64,000 bases of DNA from an uncultured Lachnospiraceae bacterium (GTDB taxonomy: Bacteria; Bacillota; Clostridia; Lachnospirales; Lachnospiraceae): the NCBI GenBank assembly GCA_910585545.1, contig CAJUFN010000001.1:62001-126000 (forward strand), in the 5' to 3' direction. This document shows, one piece after another, positions 23,542-30,974 of the stretch. A program made the position numbers and the translations under genes. Each line of letters starts with the position of its first letter. Position 1 is the stretch's first letter. A model generated the notes under the pieces. It did not search any database. It had not been told where the DNA came from and saw only the letters and a program-made list of their open reading frames with translations.

Positions 23542-24177
23542 ATGACAAAGAATCCATATGATGTACTAGGTGTACCTCAGAATGCATCAGATGATGAGAT
23601 AAAGAAGGCGTACAGAGATCTTACAAGAAAGTATCATCCGGATGCAAATGTAAATAATCCGCTTGCGGATCTTGCAGAAGAAAAGTTTAAAGAAGTGCAG
23701 GAAGCTTACGATATGATCATGAAAGAGCGTGAACACGGAAGCGGCAGTTACAATTATGGATATGGAAATTACCAGCAAAGCAGCTCTGGTACAAATGATG
23801 TAGAGATGCAGGCAGCCGTCAACTTCATTAATAACAGAAGATTCCGTGATGCGTTAAACGTATTAAATCGTATGCCAAGCCGCAATTCTCAATGGTATTA
23901 TTTAAGCGGAATTGCTAATATGAACATGGGGAATAATGTGCTTGCAAGAGAACATGCTGCTCAGGCGGTTAATATGGAACCGCATAATCCGCAGTATCAG
24001 CAGCTTCTGAATCAGTTAAACTGGACTTCAAGACAATATCAGTCGAATCCTTATGGGAAAGGTTATGGCGGTGCGCCAAATAACTCTACTTGTGGTACAG
24101 GTAATTTGTGTTGTGATCTTTGGATCATGGATTCCTTATGTGAATGTATGGGAGGCGACCTTTGCGCATGCATGTAA
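23542..24177 (+). CDS. J-domain protein with TPR-like region and Cys-rich tail
   Basis: 211 aa. The J domain occupies residues 4-63, with the catalytic HPD at 32-34, and would stimulate a DnaK-type Hsp70. A Gly/Tyr/Ser-rich linker follows at about 68-88. Residues about 90-160 look like two TPR-type helical hairpins (AAVNFINNRRFRDALNVL, then WYYLSGIANMNMGNNVLAREHA). The last 30 residues hold seven cysteines, including CC, CEC and CAC. The zinc-finger and client domains of true DnaJ are absent, so this is a class C J-protein. The tail could bind metal or anchor at the membrane protein encoded next, whose start lies inside this gene. Confidence 0.85.
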   Translation: MTKNPYDVLGVPQNASDDEIKKAYRDLTRKYHPDANVNNPLADLAEEKFKEVQEAYDMIMKEREHGSGSYNYGYGNYQQSSSGTNDVEMQAAVNFINNRRFRDALNVLNRMPSRNSQWYYLSGIANMNMGNNVLAREHAAQAVNMEPHNPQYQQLLNQLNWTSRQYQSNPYGKGYGGAPNNSTCGTGNLCCDLWIMDSLCECMGGDLCACM

Positions 24178-24698
24178 AAGCAAAGCAGATGGCATTTGGA
24201 GGCTTGTTGCTGGCACTGTCTATAGTCTGTATGGTATTAGGAAGCATTATAGAGACAAATACGTTATTTTTGCTGGCAGCGGCATCTTACTTTGTCGGAA
24301 TTGTAATACGGGAGATGAATTTAAGCGCAGGAGCAGCATTTCTTATCGCGGGAATCCTGCTTGGATTCATTCTGGCACCAAATAAATTTTATGTGATTTC
24401 CTATGCAGTGATGGGATGTTATATCTGGATGCGTGAGTTTTTGTGGAAACGCCTGACCAGTTACTCCGGAAAAAAGAGCCGCATGATGTTATTATGGGTT
24501 GCAAAATATTTGATATTTAATATATTTTATGTGATCATGATCTGTTTTTTTGGAGAAGTATTATTCACAAAACAGTTATCAAAAGTGATGTGGATGATCG
24601 TATTTGCAGCAGGGCAGGCAGGATTTTTTATCTATGACAGTGCCTATGAATATGTACAAAGAAGCATCTGGGGAAAATATCGCAGTCATATTTTTTGA
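24168..24698 (+). CDS. Integral membrane protein of unknown function
   Basis: 176 aa from ATG 24168, 10 bases inside the preceding J-domain gene; GGGAGGCGA lies upstream (ATG 24144 is a longer alternative). Five or six hydrophobic helices: about 8-28, 32-46, 52-70, 73-88, 112-135 and 140-155. The compact N-terminal helices with small residues (GLLLALSIV, GAAFLIAGILLG) recall small-solute transporter S-components, but I do not recognise a family. Last gene of the TraX/DUF5685/J-domain cluster; no clear terminator follows. Confidence 0.75.
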   Translation: MHVKAKQMAFGGLLLALSIVCMVLGSIIETNTLFLLAAASYFVGIVIREMNLSAGAAFLIAGILLGFILAPNKFYVISYAVMGCYIWMREFLWKRLTSYSGKKSRMMLLWVAKYLIFNIFYVIMICFFGEVLFTKQLSKVMWMIVFAAGQAGFFIYDSAYEYVQRSIWGKYRSHIF

Positions 24699-24748
24699 TC
24701 TGTCAAAATAGACTAGAAGTAATAAATGGATAGGTATGGTGTTTTCTT

Positions 24749-25033
24749 ATGAAAGAAAGATCAGAGCATCCATCCTGGAAAATGCGTATGGCGCAAGCTG
24801 CGGATATGCCTAAGGATGTCGTTCTTGGCGTTCCGGTGCTGTCCATGCTTGGCCGTGAAGAGCTATATATTGAAAATTATCGCGGAATTTTAGAATACAC
24901 AGAAGAATTGATCCGAGTGCAGACAAAAAAAGGACAGATTAAGGTTACCGGATGCCGTCTGCAGATTTCCTACTATACGAATGATGAGATGAAAGTGACA
25001 GGATGTGTCAAAACAATCGAATATGGAGATTAA
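24749..25033 (+). CDS. yqfC: Sporulation protein YqfC (YabP/YqfC family)
   Basis: 94 aa. The typical opening basic region leads to LGVPVLSMLGREELYIENYRG and to VTGCRLQISYYTNDEMKVTG, the YabP/YqfC beta-rich core. In Bacillus it is expressed in the mother cell under SigE and is encoded just before yqfD, as here (12-base gap). The start has a poor ribosome binding site. I could not identify a convincing SigE promoter in the 50-base gap upstream. Confidence 0.9.
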   Translation: MKERSEHPSWKMRMAQAADMPKDVVLGVPVLSMLGREELYIENYRGILEYTEELIRVQTKKGQIKVTGCRLQISYYTNDEMKVTGCVKTIEYGD

Positions 25034-25045
25034 AAGAGGGATTCT

Positions 25046-26287
25046 ATGATTTTATCATTACTGCGTTATCTGCAAGGATATCTGTATATCCGGATTGTAG
25101 GCTATTCTCCGGAACGATTTATAAACTTGTGTAAACATCACCGCATCACACTATGGGGAATGCGTGCGAATGAGCGCGCATATGAGATGTACATAAGTGT
25201 GAAAGGTTTTCGGAAGCTTAAGCCTATCTTAAAGAAAACGAATACAAAAGTAATTGTGAAAGGGAAGTATGGTCTTCCCTTTTTTTTACACCGCCGCAGA
25301 AAAAGAAAAATGCTTTTTGCCGGAGCAATTCTTTGCCTGGCGCTTATTTACGGGCTCTCCCTTTTTGTCTGGGATATTGAGATTACCGGAAATTATACAA
25401 GAACAGATGAACAGATTCTGGAATATTTGGAAGACACCGGCGTTGTGCATGGAATGAGAAAAGGAAAGGTAGATTGTCCGGGCATTGTCAAAGATATAAG
25501 AAAACAGTTTGATGATATCATCTGGGTCTCGGCTTCTCTCGAGGGAACAAGACTTAAGCTTGCTATTAAGGAAAACAGCGACAGAACCGTTGTTCCAAAG
25601 GATAGTACAAAAGAAGCCACTCCAAAAGATATCGTGGCATCAAAGGATGGGATAGTGACACGCATTGTCACCCGAAAGGGCACTCCTGTGGTAACTGCCG
25701 GAACAGAAGTAAAAAAGGGCGATCTTCTCGTGCTCGGAAAAGTGGATATCATAGATGACGCAGGAACGGTTGTGAATTATCAGTATCATGAGGCAGATGC
25801 GGACATTGATATCTGTACGACACAAACATATGAAGATGAGATGGCAGCCACATATGAAGAAAAATCATACCAGGGAATTGGAAGAAAACGTGTTTTTCTG
25901 AAATTCGGGGACTGGAAGGTTACACTTGGTTTTTTGAAAAACAACTATGAACACAGCAGTTATTTATGTGAAGAAAAACAGGTAGAACTCTTGCCGCATT
26001 TTTTTCTGCCTTTCCTATATGGAATAGAATCGGTAAAACCTTACACAATAAAAGAGACAAAGTACAGTGATGAAAAACTGAAAGAATATTTGAGCGCAAG
26101 ATTTTCACGATTTTGCAGTGAATTAGAGAAAAAAGGGGTTCAAATTCTCGAAAATGATGTTAAAATATATAAGGGTAATACGGTTGTAAGAGCGAGTGGA
26201 ACGCTGACAATGATAGAGTCGGCGATAGAGTTTCGCGATACACAGATTACACCGATCGAGAAGATGTCCGAAGGAGAACTTAAATGA
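25046..26287 (+). CDS. yqfD: Sporulation protein YqfD
   Basis: 413 aa. It has an N-terminal globular region, one membrane helix near residues 89-110 (KMLFAGAILCLALIYGLSLFVW) and a large extracytoplasmic region with WDIEITGNYTRTDEQIL and a KDGIVTRIVTRKGTPVV segment. This matches YqfD (spore_YqfD), needed at stage IV of sporulation in the mother cell. Its stop overlaps the phoH start by four bases, so the sporulation pair is continuous with the phoH-ybeY housekeeping pair, the usual order in Clostridia and Bacilli. Confidence 0.9.
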   Translation: MILSLLRYLQGYLYIRIVGYSPERFINLCKHHRITLWGMRANERAYEMYISVKGFRKLKPILKKTNTKVIVKGKYGLPFFLHRRRKRKMLFAGAILCLALIYGLSLFVWDIEITGNYTRTDEQILEYLEDTGVVHGMRKGKVDCPGIVKDIRKQFDDIIWVSASLEGTRLKLAIKENSDRTVVPKDSTKEATPKDIVASKDGIVTRIVTRKGTPVVTAGTEVKKGDLLVLGKVDIIDDAGTVVNYQYHEADADIDICTTQTYEDEMAATYEEKSYQGIGRKRVFLKFGDWKVTLGFLKNNYEHSSYLCEEKQVELLPHFFLPFLYGIESVKPYTIKETKYSDEKLKEYLSARFSRFCSELEKKGVQILENDVKIYKGNTVVRASGTLTMIESAIEFRDTQITPIEKMSEGELK

Positions 26288-27282
26288 GTATTTTGGAAAA
26301 AGTTATAGAAATACCGGCAGCACACGAGGGGAATGTGTTTGGTCAGTTCGACATGTACGCAAAAAAAATAGAAAAGATGCTTCGTGTCAGTCTCATATCA
26401 AGAGATGGACAGGTGAAAATATTAGGTGATGAAAGACAGACCCAAAAAGCATCGCACGTACTCTTACAGCTTTTGGAACTCTCAAAAAGAGGAAATGAGA
26501 TTCAGGAACAAAATGTGGACTATTTGCTGGCACTGACGATAGAAGAAGAGGGCGGAGATATTCTTGCTATTGATAAAGAGGTAATCTGCCATACGATTCA
26601 GGGTAAGCCAGTAAAACCAAAAACATTAGGTCAAAAAAAATACGTAGATGCGATCCGGGATAAGATGATTACTTTCGGTCTTGGTCCTGCGGGAACAGGA
26701 AAGACGTATCTGGCGATGGCGATGGCAATTACCGCTTTTAAGAACAATGAAGTAGGAAGGATCATCCTGACAAGGCCGGCGATTGAAGCAGGTGAAAAAT
26801 TAGGCTTTCTTCCGGGAGACTTGCAAAGTAAGATCGATCCGTATTTAAGACCGCTTTATGATGCGCTTTATCAGATCATGGGAGCAGAAAGCTTTTTAAA
26901 GAATTCTGAGAAGGGGCTTATCGAGGTTGCCCCGCTTGCCTATATGCGTGGCCGCACGCTTGATAATGCGTTTATTATCTTAGATGAGGCACAAAATACA
27001 ACGCCGGCACAGATGAAGATGTTTTTGACCCGTATTGGATTTGGCTCGAAAGTGGTCGTGACAGGTGATATTACGCAAAAGGATTTACCGGCCGGTCAGA
27101 CCTCAGGGCTTGACGTAGCGATTCAAGTGATAAAAAATCTTGATGATATCAGCATCTGTAATCTGACGAGTAAGGATGTCGTAAGGCATCCGCTTGTGCA
27201 AAAGATCGTAAAAGCATATGAGGACTATGAGAAGAAGAACGAATTCAAAAAACGTGCAGTCAGAGAGCGGAGGAAAAGATAA
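26284..27282 (+). CDS. phoH: PhoH family ATPase (YlaK/YbeZ type)
   Basis: 332 aa. N-terminal KH-like RNA-binding region (about 35-75), then the PhoH NTPase with Walker A GPAGTGKT at 134-141 and Walker B FIILDEAQNTTPAQMKMFLTRIG. The family is a cytoplasmic RNA-linked ATPase that works with the endoribonuclease YbeY. The ybeY gene follows with a one-base overlap. The basic C-terminus KKRAVRERRKR may contact RNA. Overlap with yqfD at the 5' end implies co-transcription with the sporulation pair. Confidence 0.93.
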   Translation: MSILEKVIEIPAAHEGNVFGQFDMYAKKIEKMLRVSLISRDGQVKILGDERQTQKASHVLLQLLELSKRGNEIQEQNVDYLLALTIEEEGGDILAIDKEVICHTIQGKPVKPKTLGQKKYVDAIRDKMITFGLGPAGTGKTYLAMAMAITAFKNNEVGRIILTRPAIEAGEKLGFLPGDLQSKIDPYLRPLYDALYQIMGAESFLKNSEKGLIEVAPLAYMRGRTLDNAFIILDEAQNTTPAQMKMFLTRIGFGSKVVVTGDITQKDLPAGQTSGLDVAIQVIKNLDDISICNLTSKDVVRHPLVQKIVKAYEDYEKKNEFKKRAVRERRKR

Positions 27283-27776
27283 TGACATTGTATTTTGAAG
27301 AAGAAGGCGGATTGGAACTTTCTCTTCCCTGCGAAGAATTAGCGAACAAAGTTGCCGCGGCAGCGCTTGATTATGTGGAATGTCCGTATGAAGCGACCGT
27401 GAATCTGCTCTTGACGATGAGTGATGAGATTCGGGAAATGAATAAAAATTTCCGTAATATTGATGCCGCGACAGATGTATTGTCATTTCCTATGGTTGAT
27501 TACGAAACGGCAGGAGATTTTTCGTTTCTGGAAGAAGCAGAAGAATATTTTGACCCGGAGAGCGGGGAATTGCTTCTTGGAGATATTGTGATTTCTAAAG
27601 AGAAAGTGATTTCGCAGGCTGAAGAATACGGACATAGCCAGGAACGGGAATTTGCATTCTTGATCGCACACAGTATGCTGCATCTGTTTGGGTACGATCA
27701 TATGGAAGAGAAAGAACGCTTGGAAATGGAACAGATGCAAAAAGAAATTTTGGACAAACTATGTATCAGACGTTAA
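27282..27776 (+). CDS. ybeY: rRNA maturation endoribonuclease YbeY
   Basis: 164 aa. The metal-binding motif HSMLHLFGYDH near residues 129-139 gives the three zinc histidines. Upstream are the DAATDVLSFPM and LGDIVIS motifs of the family. YbeY is a single-strand-specific endoribonuclease involved in 16S rRNA 3' maturation and 70S quality control. It directly follows phoH, its usual functional partner, with a one-base overlap. Confidence 0.95.
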   Translation: MTLYFEEEGGLELSLPCEELANKVAAAALDYVECPYEATVNLLLTMSDEIREMNKNFRNIDAATDVLSFPMVDYETAGDFSFLEEAEEYFDPESGELLLGDIVISKEKVISQAEEYGHSQEREFAFLIAHSMLHLFGYDHMEEKERLEMEQMQKEILDKLCIRR

Positions 27777-27800
27777 TAGATAGCTAAATGAGGTGTTTGA

Positions 27801-29474
27801 ATGGGAGCAAAACAAAAGAAAAAAGATAGTGGCGGCGGATTTCTTGCGCAGGGTGCCATTTTAGCGGCGGCAGGGATTATCGTAAAGTTGATCAGCCTGT
27901 TTTACCGGATTCCGGTGACAAATATATTGGGAGATGAAGGACAAGGGTACTACAGTACTGCGTTTGCCGTATATGCATTGGCGTTGATGCTGACATCTTA
28001 TAGTATGCCGCTTGCTGTATCTAAGCTGGTTTCTGCAAGATTGGCAAAAAAGCAAAGAAGAAATGCATGGAAACTTTTTAAAGCCGCATTTCTTTTGTCT
28101 GCCTGTGTGGGAGGAATCATCGCAATTATATTTTTCTTTGGAGCGGATTTTATTGCGGATAATATTTTGAAATCCCCTTTGAGTGCATATCCTCTTAGAT
28201 TCCTTGCACCTGGCTTGTTCGTGGTATCTATTATCGCAGTATTGAGAGGCTATTTCCAGGGATTGGGAAATATGATTCCGACTGCAGTTTCGCAGATCAT
28301 AGAGCAGGTGGTCAACGCGCTTGCAGCGATTTGGGGCGCTATTGCATTCCTCGATCTGGGTAAAGAACTGGCTAAGTCAAATGGAATTAAGAATTTTGAT
28401 GCTGCATACGGAGCTGCCGGAGCAACGCTTGGACCGGTACTCGGTGCGACTGCAGCGCTTTTCTTCCTTGGCTTTTTATTATATTGCTATCGTGGCGTTA
28501 TCCGCAGGCAAATAAAAAGAGATGTTACAAAAAGAGATGAGACAACGGGACAGTTGATTAAAATTATTCTGATCACCTGTGCGCCGGTACTCCTTAGCAC
28601 TACGATGTATAACATTAGTGAAAGTCTTGATATGGCGTTATTTTATAATATCATGAATGTTCAGGGACATGCATATTCAGAATATACGCAATTATGGGGA
28701 ATGTTCAGCGGAAAATACAATACATGGATCAATGTTCCGCTTGCGATGGCGAATGCTTTAGGGGTATCTATGATGCCAAGTCTTACTGCTGCAGTCACTA
28801 CAAAAGACCAACGAATGATACATAAAAAGATTTATCTTGTAATTCGTTTTTCTATGCTAATTGCGATACCGTGCTTTGTGGGACTTGCAATTATGGCAAA
28901 ACCGATTCTTACGATGTTTTACAGTGGTAATATAGAAATTCCATCCCGACTAATGAATCTGGGCGCGATCAGTGTCGTATTCTTCTGTCTGTCTACCGTA
29001 ACAAATGCGGTGCTTCAGGGAATCAATCGCATGACTACACCTGTAAAAAATGCGGCAGTTGCATTGGTGATCCATTTGATTTCTGTATTTGTCATGTTAG
29101 TCATGTTTAAATGGAATATCTATTCTATTATTGTTGGTAATATTATATTCTCGCTTTGTATGTGCATTTTGAATCAAAAATCGATTCGAAGAGCGATTGG
29201 ATACCGTCAGGAAATAAAACGGACATTTGTCATCCCATTGATTGCTGCAGGTGTCATGGGCATTATTACATTTGCTGTTTATACATTGCTTGATATTTTT
29301 GCGGGCGGAACATTGGCTACGGTGATTGCACTCTTCGTTGCAGTGCTCGTGTATGCGGCAGCATTGCTGCTGCTTGGAGGATTGACGGAAGAAGAAATTC
29401 TTTCTATGCCAAAAGGCGCTGCGCTTGCAAGGATATTTGCTAAATTGCATCTTTTGCAGGCGGAAAAAGAATAA
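27801..29474 (+). CDS. SpoVB/MurJ-like polysaccharide flippase (MATE-like MVF superfamily)
   Basis: 557 aa with about 14 hydrophobic helices. It begins with a short basic stretch and then GGFLAQGAILAAAGIIVKLISLFYRIPVTNILGDEGQGYYSTA, a pattern shared by SpoVB-like proteins. It belongs to the polysaccharide/lipid II flippase group (MurJ, SpoVB, RfbX). The setting after yqfCD and before a BofC-like gene favours a sporulation or cortex-peptidoglycan role, but a general envelope-lipid flippase is possible. Terminator-like arms after the stop enclose the next gene's start. Confidence 0.85.
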   Translation: MGAKQKKKDSGGGFLAQGAILAAAGIIVKLISLFYRIPVTNILGDEGQGYYSTAFAVYALALMLTSYSMPLAVSKLVSARLAKKQRRNAWKLFKAAFLLSACVGGIIAIIFFFGADFIADNILKSPLSAYPLRFLAPGLFVVSIIAVLRGYFQGLGNMIPTAVSQIIEQVVNALAAIWGAIAFLDLGKELAKSNGIKNFDAAYGAAGATLGPVLGATAALFFLGFLLYCYRGVIRRQIKRDVTKRDETTGQLIKIILITCAPVLLSTTMYNISESLDMALFYNIMNVQGHAYSEYTQLWGMFSGKYNTWINVPLAMANALGVSMMPSLTAAVTTKDQRMIHKKIYLVIRFSMLIAIPCFVGLAIMAKPILTMFYSGNIEIPSRLMNLGAISVVFFCLSTVTNAVLQGINRMTTPVKNAAVALVIHLISVFVMLVMFKWNIYSIIVGNIIFSLCMCILNQKSIRRAIGYRQEIKRTFVIPLIAAGVMGIITFAVYTLLDIFAGGTLATVIALFVAVLVYAAALLLLGGLTEEEILSMPKGAALARIFAKLHLLQAEKE

Positions 29475-29486
29475 TCATAATAAAAT

Positions 29487-29552
29487 AAGCCGATACTGTA
29501 TAAAAAGGAGAGAAGCCTATGAAATCAAAATACAGTACCGGCTTAGTTTTTA
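29487..29552 (+). promoter_or_regulatory. Terminator-like stem enclosing RBS and start of the BofC-like gene
   Basis: AAGCCGATACTGTAT at 29487-29501 pairs with ATACAGTACCGGCTT at 29530-29544 (one G-U), followed by AGTTTTTATT. The 28-base loop contains AAAGGAGAG and the ATG at 29519. As RNA this could terminate transcription after the flippase gene or gate translation of the next gene. Confidence 0.6.
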
Positions 29553-29884
29553 TTGCTGTCATTTTTTTAGTTGCGATATCCGGAGCATATCAAAAAAGCT
29601 ATGAAAGGACACAAAAACAACAAAAAGAACAGAAAGAAGCCAATCGGATAGCGGAAGAAATCAGTGTTGCTACTAAGGGCAATGCCACAAAAGAAGAAAT
29701 TTATTATCTGAAAGAAGTAGACGGATATGTAGTCGTTTATAAAGAAGACAGAGAAACTATTTTCGAAGTGACCAGCATTCGTGTCGAAGCGCTGCCGGAA
29801 GAAATAAAGGCAGAAGTCAGAAATGAAAAGAAAATAGAAGGTACCAAAAAACTTTATGGATTTCTGGAGAATTATTCCAGCTGA
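29519..29884 (+). CDS. BofC-like membrane-anchored protein
   Basis: 121 aa. Membrane helix at about 6-23 (TGLVFIAVIFLVAISGAY), charged coiled-coil-like stretch about 27-45 rich in Gln/Lys/Glu, then a small domain: IYYLKEVDGYVVVYKEDRE, FEVTSIRVEALPEE and a C-terminal LYGFLENYSS. This domain resembles the C-terminal domain of BofC, a forespore factor in SigK checkpoint control. Resemblance is by pattern only. Starts 44 bases after the flippase gene, inside the loop of a long hairpin. Confidence 0.6.
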   Translation: MKSKYSTGLVFIAVIFLVAISGAYQKSYERTQKQQKEQKEANRIAEEISVATKGNATKEEIYYLKEVDGYVVVYKEDRETIFEVTSIRVEALPEEIKAEVRNEKKIEGTKKLYGFLENYSS

Positions 29885-29991
29885 ACATTTTTCGTGACTG
29901 GACTTCCAAAACAATATAGTGTAATATAATGGTCAGTATCAGCAGATATAGATGCAATTTTCCAGAACAAAGAAAAGAGGAACGAAAGAAA

Positions 29992-30213
29992 ATGAATGAT
30001 GAAAAAATTCAAAGAATTAATGAATTATACAGAAAATCAAAAGCAGAGGGGCTTACGGAAAAAGAAAAGCAGGAACAAAAACTGCTCCGCGCTGAATTTA
30101 TTGCGGCCGTAAAAGGGAATTTAAGAAGTCAGCTGAATAATATTTCGATTCAAAATCAAGATGGAAGTGTGACAAATCTGGGCGAAAAGTATGGAAACAA
30201 AAAAGCAAATTAG
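29992..30213 (+). CDS. UPF0291 (DUF896, YnzC-like) protein
   Basis: 73 aa from ATG 29992, chosen because family members begin M..EKIQRINELYRKSKAEGLT; an in-frame start at 29929 adds an unrelated tail. The central KEKQEQKLLRAEFIAAVKGNLRSQL is the family signature. It forms a short helical hairpin, cytoplasmic. YnzC in Bacillus is in the SOS-regulated yneA operon, but its molecular role is not established. The last 23 bases overlap the next gene. Confidence 0.9.
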   Translation: MNDEKIQRINELYRKSKAEGLTEKEKQEQKLLRAEFIAAVKGNLRSQLNNISIQNQDGSVTNLGEKYGNKKAN

Positions 30214-30736
30214 GGCAAGGATACTGGAAAGAAGAAGGAATATGTCCGAAAAGGAATGGCAGGAAAAAAATGCGGCCATTGTCCGGCGTGTCATCACGCA
30301 TCCATGGTTTTTGCAGGCAGAAGAGATTTACTGTTATGTAGACTATCAAAGAGAAGTATGCACAAAAGAGATTATAGAACAAGCCTGGATATCAAAAAAA
30401 CGTGTGGGGGTACCGCGGATCGATGACTGCCGGATGGAGTTTTATTATCTGACAGAATTTTCACAGCTGGAAAAAGGATTCTGCGGCATTTTAGAGCCTA
30501 AGAATTGCGAAATGGCAAATGGCAGGCATCCGCTGGTCATTATGCCCGGAGCGGTCTTTGATGTACAACGTCACCGGATCGGTTATGGAGGCGGATTTTA
30601 TGATAAATATCTGGAGACGCATACCGATTGTAAGACAATGGCGCTTGCTTTTTCATTTCAGGTAGAGAAAGCAATTCCTTTTGAAATGCATGATATTTGT
30701 CCGCATATGATCATAACGGAAGAGGGGATAGTATGA
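30191..30736 (+). CDS. 5-formyltetrahydrofolate cyclo-ligase
   Basis: 181 aa, usual length for the MTHFS family. Motifs: N-terminal KKQIRARILERRRNMS, and the C-terminal nucleotide/folate loop MPGAVFDVQRHRIGYGGGFYDKYL. It converts 5-formyl-THF to 5,10-methenyl-THF with ATP in the cytoplasm. It overlaps UPF0291 by 23 bases and the DUF4250 gene by four, so the three are translated from one message. The ribosome binding site is weak, consistent with translational coupling. Confidence 0.93.
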   Translation: METKKQIRARILERRRNMSEKEWQEKNAAIVRRVITHPWFLQAEEIYCYVDYQREVCTKEIIEQAWISKKRVGVPRIDDCRMEFYYLTEFSQLEKGFCGILEPKNCEMANGRHPLVIMPGAVFDVQRHRIGYGGGFYDKYLETHTDCKTMALAFSFQVEKAIPFEMHDICPHMIITEEGIV

Positions 30737-30915
30737 GTCAGAAATTACCAAATGATCCTGTTATGTTACTCAGTGTGTTGAACACGAAGCTTCGAGATCA
30801 TTATAAAAGTTTAGATGAATTGTGTTTGGATATGGAGATTGAAAAGAAAGTGATTACAGACAAACTTTCCGCAATCGATTATATATATAATGAACAACGA
30901 AATCAATTTGAATAA
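30733..30915 (+). CDS. DUF4250 protein
   Basis: 60 aa from ATG 30733 (AGAGGGGATAGT before it), sharing ATGA with the preceding stop; the longer in-frame start at 30697 is not needed. The sequence PNDPVMLLSVLNTKLRDHYKSLDELC and a closing IDYIYNEQRNQF match DUF4250. It is probably a small helical, cytoplasmic protein resembling a winged-helix or HTH fragment. Function unknown; conserved in Lachnospiraceae next to folate or miaB genes. Confidence 0.85.
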   Translation: MSQKLPNDPVMLLSVLNTKLRDHYKSLDELCLDMEIEKKVITDKLSAIDYIYNEQRNQFE

Positions 30916-30974
30916 TGAGATAAGATACAGTGGAATAAGATAGAATGGAGAAAGCAAAAAGAAGGAGAATGTGA

